Shown here: positions 42,579 through 54,672 of the stretch, one piece after another
How the letters are laid out: each line of letters begins with the position of its first letter
Position numbering within the stretch: the stretch's first letter is position 1
DNA from: Topomyia yanbarensis
Taxonomy: Eukaryota; Arthropoda; Insecta; Diptera; Culicidae
NCBI RefSeq assembly: GCF_030247195.1
Contig: NC_080672.1
Span: 394,523,037-394,587,036 of the forward strand
Direction: 5' to 3'
Length of the DNA: 64,000 nucleotides
Notes under the pieces: model-generated
Database searches by the model: none
Told to the model about the DNA's origin: nothing
The model's input: only the letters and a program-made list of their open reading frames with translations
Position numbers and translations under genes: made by a program

Positions 42579-44155
42579 ATTTTTTCCTAATTTTAGTATT
42601 TAAGTCTAAAAATCCGATTGGAGTATGGCAGAATGGTTATTGTCGTTAAGTTGATGACTGACAGAAGGGAATCAAGTGAAACAAAAAATATGAACATTTT
42701 TAATGAATAAGTTATGAACTTAAAATGAAACTCTCGGATGGATCCTTCGACTCCTAACAGCAGGTTTATTTCTAAGTCTAGATTTATGGTCATGACTGAT
42801 TCGATCTAGAATATCAGCTGTTAAACCATTGTAGGAAATATAAATCGTTGGTTTAACCCTCCCCCTAATGAGAAAAGGCTGCACGCGTCCATGCCTATAG
42901 CCTGGCGCAGCATAGACGCACAAAACATAGAAAGGAGGAGGAGGAGATATGGAAAATTATACACTAGTCGGGGACAGTATAGTATAGTATAGGGCACTTA
43001 TCTGTTTGCTCGATATACGACTGGATCCAGATTTGGCCCAGAGATCACTTTATTTTGCACGCACAAAGGACTTGCAAAACGCGTAACATCCGCCGTCCAC
43101 GGAACAACCTATCACGTCTTCCGAATGATCCGCGTTGAAATCAAATTTCTTTAAATATTGTTATTGAGAAACACTAATTTTGCCATTCTTTTCTCAACAC
43201 AAATTTTCGCGTCAGATTCAGGCAAGGCCTGTTTTCGAACTTTTATCGAGAAAAAGGTGTACTGTACATCATAACTCAAAATCTATTGGACCTATCGCTG
43301 TGAAACGGTAATTCTCTGCATAATCCCAGAGATAATTATGAGAACTTTTTTTAACTTTCCCGACTTGCTAATTTATCGTAGTGCTTGGAAGTCAATAAAA
43401 ATAAAATTTTTAAATTTTTAAAATTTTTTTTAAAAAAATAATAATAAGAAACATTTTAAATAAGGTATCATGGGTAAACTTTAAAAAACGACTGTATATA
43501 TAGCACCTCCACAGGAAATTAATCAAAACGGCCTTAGAATTTGTGATTGGACGAATCAATATTCAATGTAAAATGTAAGCAAAAGTCGCGTTCATACATG
43601 TGTATTGATGACAAAATTTGTATGACGTGTCATAATTGTGCATGGAAAATTTTATATGCAAATAAATCATCAATTATTAAGTTTTATTCATATTTTCGGC
43701 TTAATTTGGTCTAGAAACAATCAGTGAGATACATTTTGAAGTTAAATTTGTCAAGGAATCCAGAAAAGGATGTTTGGTTACTGTGTTGCCAGATATGCAA
43801 TATTTCCAGTTTAAAACCAAAGCTGCATTTTTCTCGCAATACATGTATTTTTATTGTGAAAAGTTTTATGCCATTGTATTCCTCAGACATTTTCACACAG
43901 AAAAATGTTTGAAACTTCAATATAACTTGAGCCAATCCCAAGATACAGTAATTTAAAGCAAAAAAAAAATCACCATTTTTTATCACGGTTCTCGCTATAT
44001 CTCAGCAACCAAGCAGAATTTCAAAATTTTGAAAACGCCACTTTGTAGAGATTTTTCAGGCAAGTAATGTGGCACATCTAGCACAGAAGCGATGATCTGC
44101 TAAATAATGGCTTCATTTCGACTTTAATATACATACTCCCCGATACAAAAATTGT
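42579..44155. other. Unassigned AT-rich DNA
   Basis: No supported gene. The frames at 43711-43986 on both strands are low-complexity and mutually overlapping. Confidence 0.4.
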
Positions 44156-44159
44156 TTAA

Positions 44160-44650
44160 GGTTCAAGTTACCTTTTTTGAGCATGTATTAGTTTTGAACG
44201 CTGGGTAGTATGGGTAGGAAAAATTGTGTTCAGCTTTGCCACCGGATTATACATTTAAACCTTTTCAAAACTCTAAAAGAAGAATATCAGCCGATTTATC
44301 AGATCACAACGATTCAAATCATACAAAATAGCTGCTGGAAAAACTATCGGTTTCGCTAAATGGTGCTTTTGAAAAAGTGGCTGTGATTTTTTGTCACACT
44401 ACCACACCGTGCTGGGGCATGCAACACAACAGCGCAATGAAAAAACCACAGCCACATTTTCAAAAGCACCATTCAGCTAAGCCGATGGCTTTTCCGGCAG
44501 GTATTTTGCATGAATTGAATCGTGATGGTCTAATAAATCGACTGATATTCTTCTTTTAGAGTTTTGAAAAGATTTAAATGGATAATCTGGTGGCAAAGCT
44601 GAGCACAATTTTTCTTACGCACACTACCAAGCCTTGAGGTAACTTGAGCC
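44160..44650. mobile_element. Long foldback element flanked by TTAA (491 bp)
   Basis: Two arms of roughly 220 bp, starting GGTTCAAGTTACCTTTTTTG and ending GGTAACTTGAGCC, pair over nearly their whole length (for example TCAAAACTCTAAAAGAAGAA against TTCTTCTTTTAGAGTTTTGA); the loop is about 50 bp around 44395-44450. TTAA flanks both sides (44156-44159, 44651-44654), as expected for piggyBac-type insertion. It lies within 90 bp of the donor of exon 2A, so a transcript of cassette A would contain the hairpin in its intron. Confidence 0.85.
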
Positions 44651-44740
44651 TTAAATTAGAATAATCGGTTTATGTTTTTTTAGGTTTTCCATTTTTAGGT
44701 GATCCTTAATTCTCAGTGCCTTAATCATGTAGCAACTTAC

Positions 44741-45013
44741 CACGTGTTTCCAGGATTCGCGTCCTATTGTACCGCTTATCGAATGTATGCTAAAAACAAG
44801 AGATAATTTCATAACTGGAACTGCATTGTTAAAAACGAACGTTCAAACGCGCGGAACAAGTCAAAAGTTGAACGACGATTTTCTAAGTGGAAATCTAATC
44901 TACTTAAAACGCCCATAAACGTTTAATTCGAACACCTTACTCATACTTACCACAGCCGTCCAAACGATGATTAGCAGAAAAATTATCAACGGAATCACTA
45001 TATACAGACTCAT
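44741..45013 (-). CDS. Cassette A: alternative exons 1-2 of the PPSY membrane protein
   Basis: Exon 1A is 45013-44951: ATG, 63 coding bases, 21 residues starting MSLYIVIPLIIFLLIIVW, phase-0 exit at GCTGTG|GTAAGT. Exon 2A is 44789-44741: 49 bases after TTGTTTTTAG, encoding HTFDKRYNRTRILETR, phase-1 exit at CACGTG|GTAAGT. The intron is 161 bp. KRY and a basic run are shared with exon 2C; lengths and phases equal those of cassettes B and C. Splicing to 9254 would remove about 35 kb, which contains cassettes B and C and both LTR elements. An upstream out-of-frame ATG lies 7 bases before the proposed start. Confidence 0.72.
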
Positions 45014-45245
45014 TTCGCATGGATTCGTTCAATCATTGAACAAGGTACTCGAGAGCAACAATAAAACACACCGGAAGTCACTTGACGGACCGCACAAGTG
45101 CAAACTAAAAATAATCCGCCCGTCAAGTGAGCGACAACTGTGACACAAAGACTGCTACGGATCGCCGATAGCTATCAGACCGGTTCCGATAAATGTTCGG
45201 GAGGATCTCATTCACCCATAGTCAAGTGATAAGATAAAATTTAGA
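45014..45245 (-). promoter_or_regulatory. Likely promoter region of cassette A
   Basis: Contains three CACTTGA/TCAAGTG motifs (about 45080, 45123, 45222), two of them as an inverted pair GTCACTTGACGG...CCGTCAAGTGAG, and a double GATA motif TGATAAGATA at 45227-45236. These match known NK-2-class and GATA-factor binding sites in form; function is inferred. Confidence 0.4.
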
Positions 45246-47540
45246 TACTAATCGGTGGTGACGAATAGGCTTCAATTTCGGTTTATCACTGCTCTGTTGT
45301 AGTATAGAGTGGATGAAGAATGAGTCCCTCTTGCGGAAATTTCGGAAATAATAATCGTGCTCGCAAAAGCTTCAAGCATTTCAAATTTATTTGAACTTTT
45401 TTTTGGTTTTATTTTAAATATTTTTCTTGATTTCATAGTTGTTTGAAAGGTTGTCTCTCCCCCACTTGATCCATGTATGCAATCTCAATCGTCAATCGGC
45501 GAATATATATAATTAGTGTTGTGTTGGTGATACGGTTTCTTCTATGTTCATTTTTACCTTTCGATTCATGATCATAATTTCATTATCTTACAAACTACAG
45601 ACTGATACCTATCTCGATCTAGTAATTAGTAATAGTATTTTAGTTCATGGTGTCTCGCGACAAGAAAATTTCATGAAACACACCTTTTCCGTTCCCGCCG
45701 TGTGTCACCACAGTTCTATACTGACCTGCCTGAGCTTAATAATATCCTGCCTGTCGAAAGCAACTGAGTCTATTAGGCAAAATTTATCCACGCGAATGAA
45801 TTTGGCTGTTTGGTTTCGGGGTTTGTTCAAAATGCTAAATGAAAAGGGTGCACCCGAAAGGTGGGTCGCTATGCGCATTCACCTTGACCGTGACCGGATT
45901 TTTTATTGTAAACTATTCTACCATTTGAGATGGTAGCTTCGGTTTGCTTTTTGTCGTATGCTGATTATAACTCAATCTACAAATAAAGTAATAAACGGAG
46001 CAAATCTGGAATTTTGAGCAATATAGTGTATCAGTCTCACGATTTTTTTCGTTTTTTTTTTGTTTTCGTCTGTTGCCCTCTAAATATATACGTACGAGAG
46101 TTTTGTTGTGTTTCAATGCCGGGAAATGTTTTTCTTTCTACCGTCTTACTGTTAGCGGTCCGATACTAAATATATATAATCTGTCATTTTTCTCCTTTTA
46201 TTTTAAATATATTTTAAAGTTACTAGTGAATGTTTTAAAGTTTTTTTTGTCATTATATAGTGGTCTTTGTACAGGGAGGGTCTCTCTCGAGCTTGGTGTA
46301 AGGTTGCTTCACTGGAAATCATGATAGTCGTTATGTGTAGAATGGTCAATCGGAAATGACAGCGCATAGAGTTATTTTTTGCAAAGACTTAGTTGGTCCA
46401 CAAGCCTTAACGCTAGAACAAAAATGTTTTTCTTGTTTCTATAAGAAATGTTTGGAGCCTACGATGCTCGCGCTCTTGCTTGATTGGAATGACCGATATA
46501 TGGTGAACAACAAAATGACATGTCGAGACTTTATTGAGAGATTAAGCATCTTTAATTTTAACCATAGGATCCCATGTCTCGTTTTTCGGAATAGAAACAT
46601 TTCTAACCCCATAGGTGGGGATTGAAAATTGAACCCAGGTGAACTGCGTGCAACGCAATCAACTTACTAACTAAGCTTTAAGTGTGGAGGAGATGTAAAG
46701 ATTTTGATTTTTCGACGATACAGATAGTGCCAGTTTATTAAGCAAATTTTCATTTTTAGGCATTCATTCGGTGACTCTCGGACCGATAAGTCGATCTTCC
46801 CAGACTGTACAGTGTAAGGCCGCTTACAGAGTTGTGGCTAGAAGCTGAGCTTGGGTTGGTTACTGAAATTGGGAAGCCGAGCGGATTTTGCGCCTATTTT
46901 CTACTCTCACTCTAACAAGTTCCCTTTAATTTGCTGTAAACAAATTTCCCGCATCTCGCATCCTAATGTCAGCCTTAGCTCAGTTTCACGTCGCCACTCT
47001 GTTAACGGCCTAATGCTATAAAGAATAGTGCTACTTTGCTATGAAGGCTATCTAGGGCGTTCTCTGCCCCGTCGAGGTTTTGGCATTTTTTCTTCTTTTG
47101 TGCGCGTTAACAGTTATTCTCTCAGCAGAGCTGCGAAGCAGCAGTGTTTAATTTTTTGTGAGCCGCCGATACCGTTATGTATAATAATACATGCCTTATT
47201 CTTGTCTATAATAACATTCTGCACTGAGCAATAGGCTCGTGCAAAATTGACTTCCCCTAAATTAATCGGCTCCCCGACTCAAGCTATATCCATGGTCCTC
47301 AACCGTGCCTTTCGTCATCCTTTTCCAGGCCAAAGCTGAAAAGTGAATTTATTGCAAATTTCTCGAGTTATGATGGAGTGATATTCGACCGTTACAGAAA
47401 CATCGAATATTCACCCTGATAAACTTTGGGTGGTGGTAAATAGTTTGAAACAGGCAAATGATATTGCTGACTACGGGCGTTCACGAAGAAGTACAGAGTA
47501 TATGTACCAGCAAATCTGATTGAAATTGACGGAGTCGGCG
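45246..47540. other. Unassigned DNA
   Basis: No supported gene or complete repeat. The 130-codon frame at 45544-45936 (plus) has no recognisable domain. Confidence 0.4.
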
Positions 47541-49660
47541 GCGATTCGAGTTTGGAATGCGCGGATCAGCTTTCACATGAGGTTCATTGTTCTAAAGACA
47601 CCATGATTCGGCCAGTGAAGATGTTAGACTGCAAACGTTTGCATTCAGCATCAGTCTTAGTTTATGGGAAGAGGGTATTTGTCAATTCAGACTCGGATCG
47701 GGTGACGGTTCTGTTCGCGTTTTGGTGCCGCTGATCGCGAACTGCACTTATTGCAAACAATTAGGACATACAGCCACCCATTGCAGCAAAAAGCCTTTTG
47801 TGGAAAATGCGGTGGGAATCATGTGGATGATTCTTGTGGAAGGGATATTGAAAAGTTTCTATACTGTGGGGGAAATTTATATGACTTCATTATGATCATA
47901 TTGAACGGCTTAGGGACACTGAATAAAATCAATGTCTCGTATGACCTCAAACGAAATATTGATCGGAAGCATCAGCGTTATCCCACAGAATCGAGTCCAC
48001 ACAAGCTAGGACTCAACGCGTACCAGACGCGAACTCCCGCGGACACTATCCCAACCCATGGTGGGACAAAGAGTACCCAGACGTATACGCTATGAAGGCC
48101 GCCGCGTATGAGGCCTTTCGAGACGAATGCTTATCCGCTGGCTATCTACAGTACGCGACGTTAGAAACGCGAATGACGACTTTGATGAAAGCCAAGAAAC
48201 GGAGTTACTGGCGCCGGTTCGTTGGTGGATTAACGAGAGAAACATCGATGACCACTCTTTGGGGCACGGTCCATCATATGCGAAACAGAAACTGTACTAA
48301 CGAGAGCGTGGAATATTCAAATTGTTAGCTATTCGATTTCGTCCATATTCCGTTCCGGACAAGAAGATTTACCGCGTCACGTCCCCTCACGATAACGCGA
48401 ACGAAACTCCTTTTGCTATGGTGAAGTATTCACTTGCTTTCTTATCATGTAACAATAAAGCCCCAGGGCCAGACAGAATCAAAATTAACTTGTTGAAGAA
48501 TCGACCTGTATTTGACAACAGACGTCTGTTGAATTTATTTAACAAGTTTCTTGAGGGTAACATTGTCCTTCATGATTGTATGCAAGTGAGTCATCGTCAT
48601 TCAAAAACCAGGAAAACCAACCTCCGATCACAACTCGTATCGCCCGCATCGACAATGGAGTCAAAGTAAATGGCTTACTGTCAGATATACAAATTAGCTT
48701 CCGCAAAGGCAAAGGGACGAACGATGGCCTTGCGATGCCCTCAACACAAATTCAAATGGTCTACGCTACCAAAGATCAGATGGCATTAGTGGTATTTGTA
48801 GATGTTAAGAGTGTTTTGATTCAGTTTCCATCTACATTTTTTCTAAGAAGCTGCACCAGCATGGTCTTTCACCGATTTTAAACAACTTTTTAAAAAAAAC
48901 TTGTCTAAAACACTTTTTATGTGAATGACATTGACAAATGTCTTGCCAATTCCTGCACGCTCAAGCTGTTTGCAGATTATGGTGTGGTGTCTATTACAGG
49001 TCCCAAAGTTGTCGATTTGCAAGAACCGTTGCAAGATACCGTGGACAATTTGTCTGCTTGGGCCCTCCAGCTGCTTGTCGAATTCTCCACGGAGAAAAAT
49101 GAGCTAGTCATATTTCAAAGGAATCGTGAATTGGCACAACTACAGCTTTAATTAATGGGTCGAACTATTGCTAAGGTTTTAACATTCAAATATCTCGGGG
49201 TATGGTTTGACTCTAAAGGTACCTGGGGATGTCACATTAGGTATCTGAAACAAAAATGCTAACAAAGGACCAACTTTATGCTTACAATAACCGAAATAGT
49301 GTGAGGTACCTACCCAGAAGACCTGATCAGGTTGTACCAAACAACGATATTGTCGGTACGGGTCGACCTGCTGACTTTAGCTCGCATGCACTCGACCCAT
49401 ATGATGAGTCTAGAAGTGTTAGCGGGTGACCTTCCACTGAAAAATCGATTTTTAGAAACTCTCATATCGATTGCTCATTCGATGCGATACCTTGAACCTG
49501 TTAGTAATTGTAAAGTTCGAGAGGCTTGTCGAGCTCAATTCTCATATCAATATAAAGAGCGTCTCCTTACGCCGTCCAACCGTGACTTCCTCCAGACCTA
49601 GATAATCTAGCCTCACGGAGCTGAAAGCCCGAACATTAGAGGATTGAACCGTTCAACTGG
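47541..49660 (+). pseudogene. Decayed non-LTR retrotransposon (Jockey/I-like), copy 1
   Basis: Plus-strand fragments in several frames. A gag zinc knuckle CTYCKQLGHTATHC followed by CGKCGGNH lies at about 47738-47820. The endonuclease is mostly gone; its linker (KKRSYWRRFVGGLTRETSM, about 48195-48255) is present. RT motifs follow: NNKAPGPDRIKINLLKN (about 48452-48500), a GKGTND block near 48710, then LFADYGVVSI where an active RT has the catalytic FADD-type box, and LTFKYLGVWFDSKGTWGCHI at about 49170-49240. Multiple stops and frameshifts make it non-functional. A second copy of the family lies at 59.6-61.4 kb. Confidence 0.85.
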
Positions 49661-49742
49661 AAGGGAGGTCATTCTTGGTGATCGAGGACGGCTCTTGTGG
49701 ACGTTGCACCAGACTCACGACCTGTTGTACTGCCGTACGCAT

Positions 49743-52330
49743 TTATGCAATCTGGAACCGCTGTGTCATCTCGTAGACAACTGTCTCCGAATTGGGGTGT
49801 CCGAATTCTTCTTGATAGTGCTGGATCAATTTCTGTGTAACCTCATGTAACCTCGACAGGGTTATGGGGTACTTTTTGTCGAATGGAATTTCCTCGGAAT
49901 TTGCAACTCGGCCGTCCATGCGCATCCATCCATCGTTGTCCAGTACCGGTGAACTCTTGTAAATTGAACTACTTTTCTTGACTATCTCCATAGGGTTGCC
50001 CGGCTGACGTTTCAAGTTGCTGGTTAGTGCACTCATTTCTTCCAGGAAGCTGTCCCACTGAGCCTGCTGCCACAGGAATCTTTCAGCCCAATGGAGCTCA
50101 TTCGGTCCAAGTGGTGCTGTCATTGACACGTAATTTGTTCCATCGCTTCGATCACCTGTCTCTGCTTCTCCGTAGCTCGTATAGTGACTATTGGCTCTCC
50201 TCTTCTCTTTCGTCGGCAGTTGGCGATGAAACGCACTACGCTGACTGTCACTCACAATAGTTTGGTCTAGCGAAAAATCGGTTCCACACCGATAACTCCG
50301 TGGAATAGAACGACTCCTCTAATTTCCTTGTTTGCCTCTCCGGTCGACGAGGCTGGCGTTGGTCAAACTACGGGCGGTACAGGACTCTTTGCAACGGAGG
50401 ACCTAACCCCCATTTCATCAGTACAACTGCGGTGTGGAGTTCGGTCGGCTTCAGTCTGTCTCCTTCGTTGACTCTTGTATCTCACCGACCCGAAATGCTA
50501 CGAACTGCTTGTATCGGTGTTGATCCAAATTGAGCCATACGATATGACAGTCGGTCCAGAATACAGTGCGGGTAATTTAGTACGAGTGCATAATCACAAC
50601 TGTTTGATTCAACCGTGCTCCAGAACGGCACCCATCAGTTTCAGGCGGGGAATTGACTGGCGTTTATAGGTTCCACTTAAGCCCGAGACATCATCAGACT
50701 ACAATGAACTTCTCGTAAATATACTACGCCGGCGCCGTGCGCTCTGGTATCAAATATATGTAATTCCAATGAGGCCACTTCAGCGGATTTGGAACCGCCG
50801 AGATAACATAGGGGAATTCGGATAGCCTGAACATCTGATAACAAACTTGTCCACCGCTTCTAAAGTTCCCAAGAAGTGGCGGCGATTTCCTGGTCCCGAT
50901 CACAGTTGGAACGCCACAAGTGCTGTATAATAATTTTCTCGTGGATGGTGAACGGCGGTATGACTGCTAGAGGATCGAACAATCCCATTAAGCCGCTTGC
51001 GACGAACATTTTCGTCGCCCGGTTTTCCTCGTATGGCTGCAACTCTTCACGGTGTCTCGGTGAGAATGAGAACTGATCTATATTCGAACCCCAGATCACT
51101 CCCAGCACTCTCTCCTTTGACGTTTGCTTGTCCCGTCTGAAATAAACCGGCGCTGCAGGTTTTTCTTCTCCCAGACTTCGTAGTACTTCTGGCGTGTTAG
51201 GTACCCAGTACTGTATCTCGAATCCTCTCTAATCTGAACAGGCAGAACTCGTCGATTTGAAAGTCGCTACTTCCATCACATACATGCTTGGTGGATCATC
51301 CCGGAAGATAAACTGTTGCTTCTGTTTGTCCTCGGCGCGAATCATCAATTGGTGGAACATCTCCTTCAAGTCGCCACCGAATGTAGCCCGCCATTTCCGA
51401 AAGCCAGAGAGAATCAGGTGGACGACTATGTCTGGTGGCGGAAAGCACCTTCGTCCAGGATCGCCGTATCCGATTTTCCTCCACAGTACAGCTTTACTGG
51501 AACAATCCGGAACACCATGGTGCAATTTGTCCTGATGTATGCACTCAATTCGACCACGTCTCCGACTAGATGCTCAAGTGGATTGTGAAGGCAAGCGTGA
51601 CACAACTTTTTACGATTGACCAGCTTCACTTGCTCCACATAGCGCAGCTTCCCAAAATCCACACAATGCCGCAGACGGTGGTCCGTGCCCCGACATTGAT
51701 TGAACGGCCTTAACTTCCTTACATCATTCGTTGCGAGACGGCAGGACTGCTTACTTCGCTGTAAAGGTACAAACAACCCTTCTCTTCAACGTCTTTTTTG
51801 CGGGTTGTGGCGTTGGCTTCGCAGGCATCTCCCACCAAATCCATGAGCGTCCGCAACGTCGTTTTAGTGTGGCCAGCTTAACGACCAGCGATTTTGTTAG
51901 CAGCAAGTTGACGAGATGCTGCCGTTAATCGGCAGCTTCCAGATGGTCACAAAGTTGTTCCACCGTATTCCCGAAAGGAACAAAACTTTTCAAATTGTCC
52001 GGTTGATTTTGTCTAATAAACTCTTCAGCAGTTGCTCCGTGCGGTCATAATGCCGACGCAACTTCTCCATGACTCTGGGAATCGTTTCTGGAAGGACTAA
52101 CTAACCAGACACCGACTCAAGTGCGTCACCTTCGAGTGCTTCCTGTAGTCTCATCAAATTTTCATGGTTCATGTAGCCACAGGCGTCGTCGCGTAAAATA
52201 ATGGCCACTTGCCTGAAAATTTTGAAAAGCTCGTAAGTCAGCCCTTTGCTTGCGACCAACTGAATCTTTGTCGACCCGGTCTGCTATTGCTTCCGCCCGT
52301 CTTGTCTTATCTTGAATTCATCTAAGCCAT
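49743..52330 (-). pseudogene. Decayed BEL/Pao element remnant
   Basis: Minus-strand blocks in the order expected for BEL pol: DUF1759-like gag remnants (about 52300-51900); Cys-rich CRGTDHRLRHC and protease-side VFRIVPVKLY (51776-51430); RT fragment GDLKEMFHQLMIRAEDK (51525-51229), where a deletion joins distant parts; Pao/A17 region GLFDPLAVIPPFTI (51108-50860); and the segment before the integrase zinc domain, WAERFLWQQAQWDSF...HPNSETVVYEM (50255-49743). No LTRs were found. It is unrelated in age to the intact BEL element at 34-42 kb. Confidence 0.85.
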
Positions 52331-53049
52331 TTCATTCTACCTATTTGAACCCAATAATTTTTGAATCACAAGTTTTCAAAATAGAAAGAATATTAGATAT
52401 GACCACGAAAAATTATGGAATGGTTTTTCTTTGTTGCACTTCCGTTGCGTAAAGTCTTCTTCACTTAGAATCTGAAAATCTGAATCTGAAAATATTCTAT
52501 AATAGCGCTTCTAGTGCTCGGATTAGAAATGATTTGACAGCGATTTGTTTTGAAAGATCACTTGTTTAAGCAGTGAAGGCTTCGTCTCGATACGTGAAGT
52601 GTTAAAAATGTTATGACAGATGAAAGACGAGAAAAGGAAATTGATCCGCCATACCCACGTCGGAAGTCCGAGGCATTGGCAGTTGAACTGGAAGGTGTTG
52701 ATCAAAGGACACAGAGGACTCTCGGATCGGGTTGTTACCATATAATACGGTGTCAGTCGTTGTACTGGCCGAGGATCCGTCTACGTTCATTTCGTAACCG
52801 TAGAGGACGATGAAGTAGAATGGCCAAAGCATGCGCTTGGATGCTGTAAGACAGGCCTCTAACAAAATACAATACAGAGGATACCTTCGCATGGACGGTG
52901 AAATCTATGTTAAATGACTTTCAGACAGGTTCCCGGAAAAAATATTTTATCTGATCACATCACCGGATAATATAATCCCTGGTTATACATCATATTATCA
53001 TGATTTAATCTGTTCCACAATATTCCGTCACGTCAATTTGTCAGTTGCT

Positions 53050-54672
53050 GCTTGTCTCCAACCTGTCAGGTGCCCGATACTCGCCTGGTTCTGCTCCACT
53101 TAGTCCAGCAACCGGGAACGCTGCGGTCCTCTCCGTCTTGTACCTACCGGCTTGGAGGTGAAAATCAACTTGGTGGGGTTGTTGTCCGGCATCCTCACAA
53201 TATGCCCCGCCCACCGTACCCTTCCAGCTTGAGCTAATTTCCGGATACTTGGCTCACCATAGAGTCGCGCAAGTCCGTGGTTCATTCTTCTGCACACCAC
53301 CGAAGATCGTTCTCAGCACACTTCTTTCGAAGACTTCGAGTACTTGCAGATCCTCCTCGAGCATTGTCCACGTTTCGTGCCCGTAGAGAAACACCGGTCT
53401 AATCAGTGTGTTGTACATGGCGCATTTCGTGCGGTGGTGAAGTTTCCTAGATATCAAAGTTTTGTGGAGCCCATAGTAAGCACGACTTTCAGGCATAATA
53501 CGCCTTTTGATCTCCCGGCTAGTGTTATTGTCCGCAGTCACCAATGAGCCTAGATAGATGAACTCGTCGCCGTCGATCGTAATACTACTGCCCAAGCGTT
53601 CCCTATCGCGATCGGTTCCGCCAGCCAGCATGTACTTCATCTTAGACACATTTATCTTCAGTCCTACTCGTGCTGCTTCGCGCTTCAGTCGGGTAAACAG
53701 ATCCCCGCTCTTCACATTATACCTTCCAGCGCTATATTGAACAGCAGGCAGGACAACCCATCGCCTTGTCTTAGTCCCCTGCGTGTTTCAAACGGACCCG
53801 AGAGGCCGCCAGAAATTTTGACACAACACCTTACACCATCCATCGTAGCCTTAATCAGTCTTGTCAGTTTCCCAGGGAGCCGTTCTCGTCCATCATTTTC
53901 CATAGCTCTACACGGTCCACCGTGTCATATGCGGCTTGAAAGTCGATGAACAGGTGATGTGTCGGGACCTGGTATTCAAGGAATTTTTGGAGGGTTTGCG
54001 TATAGTAAAGATTTGGTCGTTTGTTGATCTGCCGTTGATGAAACCGGCCTGATAACTCCCGACAAATCCATTTACCAGCGGTGATAGGCGCCGGAACAGA
54101 ATCTGGAATAGCACTTTGTAAGCGGCATTTGTCACTGTGATCGCTCTGTAGTTTTCACAGTCCAATTTGTCGCCTTTCTTGTATATCGGGGTGATGACCC
54201 CTTCCTTCCACTCCTCCGGTAGCTGTTCTCTGTCCCAGATTATTTCGATTATTCGGTGCATGCATTCCGTCAGTTTCTTCGGACCCACCTTGAAGAGTTC
54301 CGCTCCCAGACCATCCTTACCAGCTGCCTTGTTGTTTTTGAGCTGTTGAATAGCCTCGTTAACCTCATTCATAGTGGGCGCCGGTACATTCCCGTCGGCT
54401 GCGACACTGACATAATCGTCCTCCTCGAACGCCCGATTGTCCGCCTACGCACCATTCAGATGTTCATTGTAGTACTGCCTCCACCTTTCGACCACCTCTT
54501 GATCGTCCGTCAAGATGCCACCTTCCTTGTCTCTACACATTTCGGCCCGCGGCACAAAACCATTGCGAGAGTCATTCAGCTTATTGAAGAACGCCCGCGT
54601 TTCCTGAGAGCGATACAGCAGCTCTATCTCCTGTCTCTCTCAGACTCTTCCAGGCGGCGCTTTTTGCCCTGA
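53050..54672 (-). pseudogene. Non-LTR retrotransposon RT remnant (RTE-like, tentative)
   Basis: Minus strand, frames 54372-53908, 53903-53712 and 53715-53254, then a tail to about 53100. The RT start is LKNNKAAGKDGLGAELFKVG, then ITPIYKKGDKLDCENYRAIT, GFINGRSTNDQIFTIR, a thumb-side RRGLRQGDGLSCLLFNIALE, EFIYLGSLVTADNNTSREI and VLRTIFGGVQKNEPRT, ending RWAGHIVRMPDNNP. The catalytic YxDD box is missing at the join of 53712/53715, where a short deletion has occurred. The upstream endonuclease is absent; the 54.4-54.67 kb stretch still encodes the linker (NKLNDSRNGFVPRAEMCRDK on the minus strand). The same family occurs in plus orientation at 61.5-63.2 kb. Confidence 0.85.

Noticed and set aside
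45544..45936. 130-codon plus-strand frame as a membrane protein gene
   Set aside because: Hydrophobic residues are scattered, no splice or promoter context, and nothing recognisable in the translation.
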